A DNA stretch of 57,530 nucleotides from Ettlia oleoabundans. Lineage: Eukaryota > Chlorophyta > Chlorophyceae > Chlamydomonadales. The DNA lies in contig JAAMXP010001088.1 in the NCBI GenBank assembly GCA_019693395.1, positions 1 through 57,530 on the forward strand. Reading direction: 5' to 3'. The notes beneath the pieces were generated by a model, which was not told the DNA's origin, did not search any database, and saw only the letters and a list, made by a program, of their open reading frames with translations. Numbering within the stretch: the first letter of the stretch is position 1; each line of letters begins with the position of its first letter. The position numbers and the translations under genes were made by a program. This document shows, one piece after another, positions 44,530 through 56,600 of the stretch.

Positions 44530-47500
44530 GCTGCGATTGCAGGTGTTGGAGGAGCAGCATGCACGTCGTGGGCTGGTGGTGGATCTGCCTGCCGCCATCC
44601 GCGCAGATGCAGGTGTGGTCGCCCCTTGTCTCTTCCTCTGCTTGTTGCGGTCTGTGCAGGTCTGCACCTGTATTTTGTTTGTCTGCTACCATTTACCGGG
44701 CAGATGCAGGTGTGCATGGAGCACGTGTATTCTTTTGTTTCTGAGTGGACTGCTGTTGCACATGCGCATCTGCCGAGCCTTTTCCACCTAGAGTTGCCAC
44801 CCTTGCTGTGATGAACACCTCCACTGCCGATAGAGCGGTTTGAAAGTTTCGAAAGTTGTTGTTCTTGTCCGCTTGCCCCTCCCGCTGCAGCTCCCGTACT
44901 GCCCGAGCTGCCGCCCTACGTGGCAGCAGCGGCAGCGGCAGCGCCTGCACCCGCTGCCAGTGTGCCCGCCAGTCGAGGATCGCGCAACGCCCTGCAATAC
45001 CTCGTGGATGACTGCCACGTGCGGCTGCCTTGGATCAGGTGAGCCAGGCAGGCAGGCCTTGGGAGCCACGCCGGCGCAGGAGGCAGGCCATGCTATAGTA
45101 TCCTCAACCATATCAAAGGCGAGAGCTGGATGCATGGGCAGTTGGCTTACTGGAGAAGCTGGGGGTAGCTGGCTTGCTTCCAACCCTGGGTGTCCGGCTG
45201 CCAGATGTTTGAGTGCCGAGTGGACACGCCCAGCAGTGTGCATCTCCCTTCTTCCGACCGGTTGCGCTTCCGGGTATTGTGTACTTCCTCCCTCCTCCTG
45301 AGTTTGCAGTTGCCAGTACCAGCTGCCTTCGGAGGCGGCAGTGTTGAAGACTGCACGCCGTGGCTGGGCTCAGCGGCCTCCTCCCCCTCCCCCACCCGCA
45401 ACTCAGCAGTCACCGCTGTCACAGGAGCTTCATCTGGGGCAGGAGAAGCAGCCAGGCAAGGCAGCACTTGCAGGGGCAGAAGGGACAGCAACCCCTGCAT
45501 TTCCTCCGACTACAGAAGGCATTGCAACGGACATCCCCGTCAGCAGCGGCCCGCTGCTGCTGTTCCCAGATACCTCAGCCCTGCTGCCCATGCTGGGTGC
45601 TGGTAACGATGTCTCTATCCCTACTTTCTTCACTCTTGACCTGCTGGGGCAGCTGGCGCAGCAGGGCCGCTTTGGTCGCGAGCTGCCGCCTCATGAGCAG
45701 GTAAGCCAAACTCCCAGTTGCGACCTCACTCCGGCTCCGACTTTGAGTTGTGAGCCCATCCCGGCGCCGACCTTCACTTTTTAGCTCACCTCAGTGTCGC
45801 AACCTCGACTTGCTCCCGCGCCCCTCCTCCTGGCAATGGAGCGGCTACCCGGTTTGCCACCTATCTCATTGTGTTTACTGGCGGCCCTCTGACAAGCCAT
45901 GGCCCTACTTACCCGCCACCCCGCACACACTAACCCTTCCCTTTTGCCCCTGTCTCCCATAATTAACCCTGCTCAGGTGTTCTTAGTGGTCACCGACTCG
46001 GTTCTGAAGCAGCTGGACGGGCTGAAGAACGACTGGGCGGCACGTCCAGCTATACGGCGCTTCCTGGGACAGGGCCTAGACGCCTACGGGCCCGCAGGTT
46101 GGGATGGTTTGCTGCTGTTCCTGCTGATAAACCGGGTTTCACGGGTGCTCCAAAAACATGCCAAGCTGCTGGCATGTGGTGGCCACCTGCCAACAGGGCT
46201 GATATCTGCCCTGTTTGGCCAGGCCAATGGGGAAATGTATCCGTGTCAGACGCTTCAGTGTTGACTGTACATCATCCTGACATGGGTGGTAGCTAGAAGA
46301 AAGCAGCCTCTCCAGTGAAAGTTGACGTGTAACATTGCTCTGCTGGCTTCCAAAAAGCGCCCTGTAGGTCGTAGCCTAGCTTTCTTGGAGTGGCTAATTA
46401 TTCTTTTGCCTATCCCGGCATGGCTGCCTGCAGGCGCCGACTTCCTCACCGTGCTGGGTGCCCATGAGGGGGAGGGGCTGGTGGTGGAGCATGATGCAGC
46501 GGTGAGTGAGCTGGCAGGCTGCAATAGATGTAGTCAAGCCCACCAGCGATAATGAGCTGGGGGTTGCATTCGAAGTAGTCAACCCCAGCAGTAGTGGACG
46601 AGGTGGCAAGTTATGGTGTCCTTTCAGATCTCTTCGGCTGCCTTGACCTTTGAACAAATTCCATGTAGCAGGAAACCCGGTCGTTCAGCCCTCGCCCAGC
46701 GGCATCAGCACCTGGACAGTCTTCTGCCATATTGTTAGTAACTTTGTTATTTTTGTTCACCCTGCTAGGCATATAGTTGACTCTAACCTTTACCGCTGAC
46801 CAGTGCAGGTGGCAGGCAGCCGTAGCGCGGATGTCGGGACCAAGGGGCAACGAGCGGATCACCGCATTGTGGAGGTGGCGCTCTTCTTCCAGCGGGAGGT
46901 CCTGAAGCAGGCAGAAGCACCCAGCAACACCGCCATCTCAGGAGAGGGTGATCTTGCTGCCAGCAGCAGCGGGGCGAGTGGTGGCTGCGAGCACGTGGGC
47001 GAGGGCGGCACAGAAGGCACCAGTGACAGCGGTGTTGGTACCTTGAGGGCTGGCTCCTTTCCCGTCTTGCTGCTGAGTGGCGATAATGCCCAGGTGGGGT
47101 GCAGAGCCGCGCTTGTAGCCTGTGGGACTGCCTGTTTGGGTGCAGCTTGCATGCCTAGCCCTGCTTTTACATTTCCGGCCCCCTTGCCTTCGCTTGGTTA
47201 CTCCCAGAGAGAGCTTTTGTTGCTATGTTGCAATTGATGCCTGCTGAGCAGGTGCAAACGGCTAGGAGCCACGGCCTGCCTGCTGTGCGCATGGCTGATG
47301 TGGCAACAGCTCAGCGCCGCCTCCAAGCAGCTTTAGAGGAGGGCCAGTTGCTGACGGCATCGCTTCTGCGCGCCTGCCTTGGCACAGCGGCAGTTACAGG
47401 TGCTGTCGGCTTGCCCTGGTGCTGCCTGTGCTTGCTACGGCGGTTGGGTGCTGCCTGCGCCTCCATGCAACAACTCATCGTGGTGCCAGTGGCGCACCAG

Positions 47501-47953
47501 GCGAGGACTTGGTTCATTTGACTGGACCATGGTTCATCTGCAGGTCTGGCAGAGAAAGCGGCGGGGCGCAGCCTGCAGGCGGAATTTGATGAGGCGGTTG
47601 CTGCTTTGGAGGCCGCCACAGATGCACTGGCTGTCAGCCAGGCACAGCTGCAAGCAGCAACTGCAGCAGCAGCTTTCACAGATGCTGGAATAGGAGCAGC
47701 GACGGCGGAGGGTGCGGGCGATTTTGCGCACCACGCTGCGGCAGCCTTGGCGGCAGTGCGGCAGGCACTCGTGCCACCGCCTGGCGGCAATGATCCGCAG
47801 CTACTGCTGCCTGTGCTCCATGCACGGCTGGCTGAGTGGCGGGGACTCGTGCGCAGCCATCAGGACCCCTCCCGCCTGCACCGCTGGGCCAGCAGGAATG
47901 CAGGCGGTGACAGTCCCAGCGCAAGTGCCCTTGCGCCGGCTAATGGAGTGTAG
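41036..47953 (+). CDS. RGG-box, leucine-rich-repeat and PIN-nuclease protein
   Basis: Join(41036..41065, 41268..41732, 42139..43055, 43482..43629, 43804..44205, 44543..44612, 44891..45038, 45310..45700, 45977..46097, 46434..46501, 46809..47093, 47252..47399, 47544..47953), 1200 residues, all junctions in frame. Residues 1-165 are Gly/Arg-rich with RGG/GRG boxes (QGGGRGTPGRGGRGGGRFG). A disordered Ser/Ala/Pro part follows to about 470. Residues 475-680 hold ribonuclease-inhibitor-like LRRs (LWLFDNRLGDEGA, VHLSHNMLTLHGA, LRLEWNRISLNGL). A PIN domain spans about 805-1035: D814 in LLLFPDTSALL, TDSVLKQLDGLK, D937 in ADHRIVEVALFF, D1012 in LLLSGDNAQ, resembling SWT1/SMG6 PIN RNases. A helical tail ends the protein. 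Likely an RNA-binding endoribonuclease. The second PIN acid (Glu in EELDGLK) is Gln here, so activity needs proof. Confidence 0.88.
44496..44530. repeat. (CTGC)n tract before an RGG-PIN gene acceptor
   Basis: Uninterrupted GCCT/CTGC tetranucleotides end 12 bases before the 3' splice site at 44542, again acting as the pyrimidine-containing tract of the intron. Confidence 0.85.
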
Positions 47954-48468
47954 GATAAAATACTAGGACTAGAACAGGTCATGGTTGAGTTCCGCAGGCT
48001 GATCTTGTTTTCCTCCCATGGTTAGGGGAATGTCATGTGACAGGCAGATGACTTTCATTGTAACGCTTAAAGTGCAAGGATTGACCCTCGTACGAGTTGT
48101 GTATTGGCTGACTTTAAGTTGGCCCAGAGTGCACTGTGTTGAAGGAGCTGGAGTTTAAGGCAGGTGTCGAGAATGTCAGTGGTGCAAGCAAGCGCTGCCC
48201 AGACAGCAGGCAGCAGAATACAGTTCCAAACAGAATAGGCTGCTTTGCTGGCTATCACAGACTCCCGCCATGTTTTGATCCGCCCTCAAGCATTTCTGCA
48301 TGGAGTAGGGTGGCGCAGCACTGACCAGTGTAGCGCCGCCTTCCGCACAGCGCAGCGCACAGCACATCTCTCAGTCGGGGGCTCCCTGCGGCCACATTGT
48401 AACGCAATGCGTGTGTAGCGGTATTGCCTTCAAATTGCAGTCGTTCGAAGCTCAAAACGCAGACGTCA
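47954..48468. other. 515-base intergenic interval
   Basis: Between two plus-strand genes. TGTAA at 48059-48063 is a likely end signal of the RGG-PIN transcript; the rest should hold the F-box gene promoter. No gene seen. Confidence 0.55.
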
Positions 48469-51400
48469 ATGGACCACGACGCGAAGGACATGGACACGCC
48501 TGCGGCTCAGTCGAGATGGTGCAGCCTGCCTGCAGACCTCGTGCTCCAGGTTGGCGGCTTTGACAGCGTCGCGGAGTTTCCGGCTCCTGCAATCTCGGCA
48601 CCTCCAAGCCGCATTGCCCGTTCTAGTGCTTGCCCGGCCCTTGACATGGGTGTACGAAACCACCGTGGTGACTATGATTGAGCGGAGTATTTTAAAGGGC
48701 ACGAACGTGTGACTGCCATGCGCGCGCGGGACTCGCCGAGGTCGGTCCGCCTGACGCTTCCTTGCACCTCGGCGCTCCACTGGACGTGCAGATAGAGGCA
48801 TATGTCGCACTGCAAGGGAATCCAGGGTGCACAGCGTCAATGAGAGCGACTTGCCAGGCATGGCGGGCGGCGCTGACGCTTGCGCCCGTGGAGCTCCAGC
48901 CGCTGGTGAGTGCTGAACAAGCCTCGGCGGATGCAAGCCGTCGGGTATTACATGCAAATGCTGACATCACATGTTGATTATAACAGCACTATCCTTGCAT
49001 GAGCTGAGTAGCCGTATAATCACCTTGACAATTGATGAACTATTTGCCGCTCCTGCAGGGCAAACCAGCACAGCTGGCGGCTTTCCCTCAGGCAGTCAGT
49101 CTTGACTATGCAGCCAGGGGCGCGGGGCAGTCGCTGTGTGATGGGGAGCTAGAAGACGCCTGCAGCCAGCTGGGTGCTAAACTGGAGGCACTAAGTATTT
49201 GCGGCGCTTTCCAGCTCACGACCGCTGGTGTTCAACACGCCCTGCGCTGCTGCACGGCGCTGCGCCACATGGCCGCGGATGGCAGCACCCTTCAAGATGC
49301 TGCGTTCAGTGCACTGCTTACATCGGCAGGTGGCAGCAAAGCTGGCCCTGGTCGCGGCAGCAGCAGCAGTAGCCGCGGTAGCAGGAGCGCCCTTTCTGGG
49401 CTGCTTCTCGCTCAGCACAGTCCCCGGCCTGTTGGGCCCCCATTGCAGCAGCTAGAGACTCTCAGCCTGCGTGGCTGCCTGTTCCTGCGGGGCACCTTGC
49501 TGGCTGACCTGGCAGTCGCCTGCCCCGTGCTTTCTTCTCTCGACCTAGCTGATTGCGCGCTGGCCCTCAAGTGAGCAGCACCCAGCTTGCCTGTTTCTTT
49601 CCCCTGGCTTGATGACCGGTGCAGCGTTTTGCTGTCTGTTTGAGAGCAGTTGACGTGGGGCAGGTTGACCTCTGCGCCGCCTTGCACAGCAGATCAACCT
49701 AAACTGCACCATAATGTGCATATCCCATCCTGCTGGCTGCTTCTTCCTATCCTGTTTTGCCCTCTCCTCAACCTTTCCCTCCGTATTATACTGCAGCTTG
49801 AACCCGGATGTGGCAGCTCTGATCCAGCGCCTCACCTGCCTGCGACGACTAGCTCTAGACAACGATGGTGTGGATGACGCCGCCATGCGGCACATAGCCG
49901 CATTGCCTCACCTCAGGTACGGTATCAGCCACATAGCACAGCCGCTGCAAGTTCGCCGCTGAAAGATGTTGGTTGGGAGTTTGTGGGTGCGTTCATGTGT
50001 GTGGTTAGAAATGATATTTGCAGCCATGAACAGGGTGTGTGATCACACTTCCCAATTTCCGTCGGCTCTTGCTACGTATGCACATTATGCTGGCATGCTC
50101 ATGCTCCTTTGCGGCTGGTCTGCCCTGCTCTTTTCTTATTAAGCAGGGAGCTGAGCCTGCGGGGCAGCGTGGAGCTCACAGATGCCGGGCTGCACCACCT
50201 GGCAGGACGCCGCGGCAACAGCACTCCTGTTCCACGCACTAGCAGCAGCAGCACCAGCAGCGGCTTGTCTGTCCGGAGCGGATCTGGTGGGGATACTGGC
50301 GGGAGCTGCGGGGCAGGGATGGATGTGGGGCTGGTGTCACTTTACATCAGCGGCTGCTCTGGTTTCACAGATGGGTGCTGGCTAGCGATTACAGAGGTGG
50401 GTGGATTTGATGCATGAGTGGGTGGGTTGTTGATTCGTGTGTAATGCATCAAGGGTTGTTACCAGAGTTTGTCCTTAATTTCATAACATGTCTTTTACTC
50501 AAAGCCAGATGGCTGCACTTTGCGGTTTAATCAGCACTCAACAGGCCTGCAACAGTGCTCGACCCGACCTGTAGGTGGTGCTTGTTGGTCATAAGCCTCA
50601 GCCGAATGTTTAGACACGCAGAGATGGGTTGCTTCACAAAGAGTTTCCTTCCCTGCTGCTTTTGGTGCTGCAGATGCAAGGTCTAACCGCGCTTTGCCTG
50701 GAGCACATGGGACATCTGCTGCAGGTGGGTGCTGGCTTGAATCTCGACAGCAGTGCTGCTGACGTGGTGCTTCACCTGCTTTAGATGCATAACCGCCGTT
50801 GCAGCCACTTGGGTAGCCCCAGGACTTTGCTGTACATGCACCTTGATATCTCAGCACTCTGGGTAAAACCTTCATCATCCGAGCATTTCTACATGTAGGA
50901 AATTTGATTGGAGCTCTGAATACGGCTCTTACTCTCTCAATTCTTGACCCCTGGGCGCCAATCGGGTGTTCCTTACCCCATCCCTGCGCAGTTCCCCGCC
51001 ATGCCAGAGGCGCTGCCTGCAGCCCTGTGGCGCCTGCCCCGCCTGCGCCGCCTGTCCCTGGCCGGCAGCTGCTGCCACCCTAGCAAGCTGAAGCTGCTGG
51101 GAGCGACCTGCGGCAGCAGCGTCACCCACCTCGACATAGGGACCGGTGGCAGCGGCGGGAGCTGCAGCGTGGGCGAGGGCTGCGTCAGCTGCAGCCTCTG
51201 CTGCTGCCGAACCGATGAGGAGGGTGGTGATGGCTGGTGGGCGAGCAATCGTCGGCGGCAGGCGGCAGGACCAGCATACCGCCGCCTTACGGCACTACAT
51301 GAGCGGGACCTTTGTGAGGCGGCATCCTCCTTCCGCCAGCTGCGCAGCTTCTCTGCAGCAGGCTCCGCTCTGCCGCTGCGGGTGGTTGTCGCGTTCGTGG

Positions 51401-52814
51401 AGGCCGCTCCAGCGGGGCGACTGACAGAGCTGGATCTGAGCGGCTGCTGCCTAGATGCGGAGCCAGCAACCGCAGCCACGGCACATTCCCAGCAGCAGCA
51501 GCTCTTCTTTTCGTCTGGTGCAAGGCGAACCCTCACCTTTGACTCCTACCCAGCAGTCACAGGCACCTCGGCCACCCGCCTGCAACAGCTGCATGCAGAA
51601 GTGGACAGCTGGCAGCGCCCCGCCACCGCCGCACGCTTTGCCACCTCGCTGCGCCGGCAGGCGGGGTCTCTGCGGAGATTGCGGCTCGGGGGAACCTGTG
51701 GGGTGACAGATCGCCACCTATGCAGCCTGCGCTCCCTGTCAGCTCTAGAGTGTTTGTGCCTAGCTGGATGCCGCGCGGCCCTGTCTCCCACGCTGCTAGC
51801 AGAGGTAGCAGCAGGCTGCCCTCGCCTACAGCGCTTGGACATCAGCAACACCACAGCGGACGACGCCTGCCTAGCAGCGGCAGCTGCAGTGCCTAACCTA
51901 CAGGAGCTGGCAGCATCCGGGTGCAGCTACATAGGCAGCGCTGGCGTACGTATGCTGGCAGCAGGCAATGCCGCCGCTACGCTGCGCTGGTTGGACCTTA
52001 GCATGACGGGTTTTGATGACTTGGCGGCTGCCCAGCTGGCATCAAGGTGCCAAAACCTGCGCATCCTGCTCCTGACTGGCTGCCAACAACTGATGGCTGC
52101 TGGGGCAGCGCATCTAGGCCACCTCCCGCGACTGACGTCCCTCTCGCTTTGTAGGTGGGTTGCCATGCCCTGGTGCACCTTGCACAGCCGTTTGTTTGCT
52201 TTGCTGTGTTGCCTGTGCTGGCGGTGCCGTTGTGTTACAACAGGGGTCTGCGTTTTGCTGTGCTGGCTTGCAAGCAAAACGCCTCACTGCGCGTGCTGCC
52301 GATGCTGGAATCGCAGTGCGCCAGCTATCGATGTCCTCGAGTGCTACAACAGCCACAACAATTCATCCTTGTTGACCGGTCAACCCTTACCCTGCTCTCG
52401 CTGCCTGCTGCTTGTTGCTGCGCCACCGGCAGGTGCCCCCAGGCCGTCACTGATGGCAGCCTGGAGGTCCTGGCGCGCCAGCTGCCGCTGCTCACACGGC
52501 TGGGCCTCTCAGAAGCCCATCAGCTGACTGCTGAGGGGCTGGCAGCCGCACTACCGCTGCTGCCGTGCCTCGCTGAGCTGGACTTGACCTGCTGCTGGCA
52601 GCTGCAGGATGAGCAGGTGCTGCAACTTCTGAGGAGCGTTAGTAACGTCAATGATGGCTCAGGCAGCAGCAATGCCAATAGCAGCAGCAGCAGCAAGGCT
52701 GGCTGTTCCACTGCTGGCACAGGATTTATCACACCTGCAAACGTGCAGCTGCCCAAGGGTGGCAGCAGCCCCTCTGGCAGCCCATTCAAGCGTGCCGCTC
52801 ATGTGCCTGCCTGA
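48469..52814 (+). CDS. F-box and leucine-rich-repeat protein
   Basis: Join(48469..48549, 48792..48905, 49059..49570, 49797..49916, 50147..50396, 50674..50724, 50992..52154, 52433..52814), 890 residues. The F-box is split by the first intron: SRWCSLPADLVLQ then IEAYVALQGNPGCTASMRAT, CQAWRAAL. The rest is a chain of LRRs of the FBXL type (LETLSLRGCLFLRGTLLADL, LTDAGLHHL, LRRLRLGGTCGVTDRHL, LQRLDISNTTADDACLAAA, LRWLDLSMTGFDDLAAAQLA, LTRLGLSEAHQLTAEGLAAA), broken by Ser/Gly/Ala inserts, with a Ser/Asn-rich tail. F-box proteins join substrates to SCF ubiquitin ligases through Skp1; the LRRs choose the target, which is unknown. TGTAA occurs at 52877-52881 and 52965-52969. Confidence 0.9.
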
Positions 52815-53667
52815 TGGGACACTTGTTGGCTGAGTCAGGCGAGGATGACGTGGCAGCCACTCTGCCAGCATACTCATGTAAGCCCTGCCTTGGCTTCCTG
52901 TTGGCCCTTGTGCCGCCTTTTTAATCCCAGGGGGGGCATTTCTCCCAGTTGTATGTGTTGCCCAATGTAATACGCCGTGGTACATTACAAAACAATCTAC
53001 ACGGGTGCCCTGTTGTTCTTTCAACCCTAGCCCCACAACTGCCCGCCTCCACGGGTGCGGCATTTGTTGCAGTGCAGCCCATTGCTGCCGCTCTCAATCA
53101 CGTTTTAGGTCAATTCATGTTGCAGCACGCCTCCAACACTCGTACCGCTGCTTTGCACTCACAACCCATCCACGCATGCATGTTGATTGTACCTATGTCC
53201 AAAAGCTGCATGCCATCCTGCCATCCTGCACAGCCCTTCGCGCAAATCATAGCTAACTGTCATCAATTTAAGAATTGAAAATGCTGCCATGTATTCAAGG
53301 GTGTATTAAGCATGGACGCCTCTGGTGCAGTTGGCGTCCTAACAATTGCGTAAGAGTCACGTTCAAGGTATGCAAAGGAATAAGTAGGGGGCGTAAGGTG
53401 GGGCCGTACCGCAAGATCCGCACGAGCGGGATGGGCGCGGGCCAACAGCCAAAACAAGGCACATAGGTACGGGGAAGTTCACAAAGGCTCAGAAAGCAGT
53501 ACACTTTTAGGAAGACCAAAAACAGGGTGCTGTTTCCAAGGTAGGAGGGCGTTATGCGTTGTACGTAAACGTGGTACTGGTATGTGAAAAACAGGTTCAA
53601 GTCTGACTGAACAGTGTGGCCGTACAGCCAATGCTGCTGCAATATGGCCAATGCAATAGGCTGGGTG
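52815..53667. other. 853-base convergent interval
   Basis: Holds the 3' UTR of the F-box gene (TGTAA 52877-52881, 52965-52969) and that of the second GARP gene on the minus strand. Short open frames have no support. Confidence 0.55.
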
Positions 53668-56600
53668 CTAGAACGATGCGGCTACCAGATGCTTGCAGGT
53701 GTTGAGCAGCGTTGCCCATTCCAGCAGTTGCAGGCCATGTGCCTTGGCAGCTTCGGTTGCTATTTGAAGGACCTGGGGGGAGGAGTTGAGCAGGGTGACG
53801 ACATCACGAGGTGACCTGGCGCCAGCACCCAGCAACCACAAACCCATGGCGCGCTGCCCTGCTGTGTTACTGGCTGGCACCACTTGGCAGATGGCGGCGC
53901 ACACTGCATGCATGGCCAGGCAAGGTCGGGTTGCAGGGTTAGTAGGTCAGGCAAATCCAGGCAGGAGGTTGGATTGTATAACAGCAGCTTGAAAATCCAA
54001 TGCGCATCATTCCAGAGGTGGGAAGTCTTTGCAATACGGAACACGCCCCAGCATGCTGCATCTTTCATATTCAACATGTTCGCAATCACACGCAGAGGGG
54101 ATGCTCACGTGCGGGATCTAGTCCGGAACAGCTAGCTGCCAGCTGCTGCATGGGTAGAATGTTAACGGTGGTAGGGGCAGCTGGCGGCGCTCGTTGCCGT
54201 CCAGTGGTGGAGGGTGGCAGGTGGGGCAGGGCCAGCAGTTCAGCTGCAACAATGCAGGAGAGGGTGGGTCAGAGAGAAGGTTGCTAGAGGCGGCACAGAA
54301 GCGCAGCGTGATGGAATTATGAACAAGGCTCAAAAGAAGAACATTGACTTGATATACAACTATGTGGGCAAGAAATGGCACACCACCGGGGGCCCATGCA
54401 GTGCTATCTCACCTGATGTCATGGTAGCCAGTGACGGCTGCTGCCGCCGGTCCCCAAGGAGGGTCGCAAGCGCCCCGGCAGCCCCACTAGCCGGGCCGGC
54501 AGCAGGCACAGGCGGCGGCGCTTGCAGTGTTGCTGCTGCTGCGGCTGGCGCTGCTGCAAGGCGTGCAAGGTCCCTGCCGGGCGCCCCACCAGCCACCATA
54601 GCTGCCGCGCTGCGCAGCAGAGCGGGATCTCCACGTAGCAACTCCAGCAGTACGGCCTGCTCCGCTTGGGCTATGCTGGGCACGCTCCCCGCTGCCGCTC
54701 CCGCCGCTGCTGCACCTGCTGCTGCTGCTGCGATGCCGCCGCCGCCGCTAGTTGCCGGCAACGCTGCCATCTGTTCTACTATGTTCAACAAGCTGCCCAA
54801 GCTGCTATTTGAGGTGTCAGACGCGCCTGAGGCGTGGGGTTGGCGCACAGGCAGCCCAAGTGCTGCTGCCAGGCTCTCAGGCAAGCTGATGCCACTTCCA
54901 CTTCCACTGCCGCTCCCGCTGCCACTGCCGCTGGTGTGGCTTAGGGGCAGCGACCAGTCAATATCCGCCTGCTGTTGTAGCCACAGAGGGGTCCCAGCAA
55001 GCCCCTGCCCCTGACTTGGCAACTGCAACGGCGGCGATAGCTGCTGCTGCTGAGTGTGCTGGCCAAGCAGGCCGCCAACGAGCGACGCCCCAAGCTGTGG
55101 CTGCGACTGCCCCAGCTGCTGCGGCGGCTGCGCGTGCTGCTGAGGGTACCGGCCTAATAGCCTGTCGGCGGTCGCACTCTCTGATTGCAGCTGCTGCTGC
55201 GGATGTGGTCGTTGCACCCAGAGACCAGCCAGGGCATCAGCCGCTGCCCCCACCAAGTGCGGCGGCGGCACTTGCGGCTGCGACAGGCCGCCTGGCATGG
55301 GCGCAGCAGCAGCAGACGGAGCCGTTGAGGCGGGGACCTGTGAGGGGCCGCCCTCAGCTGCCTGCCCCGCCCTGCGCCGCATGTAGGCGCAGCGGCGGCA
55401 CCGGGGAATAATGCACGTGGCAGGATCATGCGGCGCATTAGCTGCTGCCGCTGTGGCTGGCGTGGGTGCAAGGCCGCCCTCCGCTACCAGCGGCACAAGG
55501 GACCCCAGCACGGCAGTGTCCCTGTGCAGCCTGGATGGCGGCAAGCCGCCGCCACGGCCACCTGCTGCCCCCGCTGCACCCTCGCCGCCCGCACAACCAC
55601 CCGGCGCCTGCGCCCCAAGCGCCGGCAGCAGGCCCAGCACTCCGCTCGCCGCCGCTGCCGCAGCCGGCTTGGCTGCTGTGCCGCCGTCGGCGCCCTCAGA
55701 CCCGCTGTCTGGCAGGGCACCCAGGAGCTGGCCCAGCAGCGTGAGCAAGGCTGCATCGTTAAGCTGGCTGCTGCCGCTGCCTTGCCGGCCTTCCAACAGG
55801 GCCACAAGCTCCTTTTGCCTCTCAGCATGAAGCTCCAGCTGGGCGATGTGCTGCAGATGCCAAACAGCGGACAGGTATGTGAGAAGCATGTGAGCAGCGG
55901 CATGTAAGACGCGTAAGCAGGGGATGACAAGCCTGGGCGCAGCGGCATGAAAAAGGGCACATGGCAACAGCGAAATGTGAGCAGCGGCAAGGTGGGGGCT
56001 GCCAAGCATGGGACTCCAGATATAACAGCAGCAGATGTGAGATAATGGCATGTGAGTAACGGCAAGTTGAAGACGGACTGGCACGGGGCCGGCAGCATCT
56101 GAGCAGCGGCATGGCAGCTGCATGCAAGCTGAACAAGCCAGAGGTGCTAACAGAAGGCAGGTTTACCAGGACGAATTCTGTATGTTAAACCTTAAGACCA
56201 AGCACCACCCCAATGCAGGGGCAAGAAAACGAGAGAGTTACAGCTTACCTCCCGCAGCTGCCGTGTCATGCTGCCAGCCCTACTCAGGGAACCCTCAGCC
56301 GCCTTCAGCAAGTAAGGGGCCCAGGACACGGGGCTGGGCAGCCGCGGCTGAGCCTGCTGCAGCTGCTGCCGCCGCACCTGGCGCTGCTGCTGCACCTGCT
56401 GCTGCCACTGCTCCTGCTGAACCTGCTGCAGCTTTGGGGGCGGCGGAGGCATCGGTGGCATGCCCTCGTGGACTCCACGCGCTGTGCCGCTGACAGACGG
56501 CTGCTGCTGTTGCTGGTGTTGTTGCTGCTGCTGCTGCTGCGGTCGCCCCTGCTCCTCCTCCTGCTGCTCCTGCTGCAGCGGCGGGGGCGGCAACCAGTCC

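Noticed and set aside
53580..53620. GGTTCAAGTC near 53594, reminiscent of a tRNA T-arm
   Set aside because: No acceptor stem, D-arm or anticodon arm can be built around it.
54214..55014. Plus-strand open frame of 266 codons, Ala/Pro-rich
   Set aside because: Antisense shadow of the large exon 54413..55850 of the second GARP gene, which has the HCCC motif and consistent splice sites.
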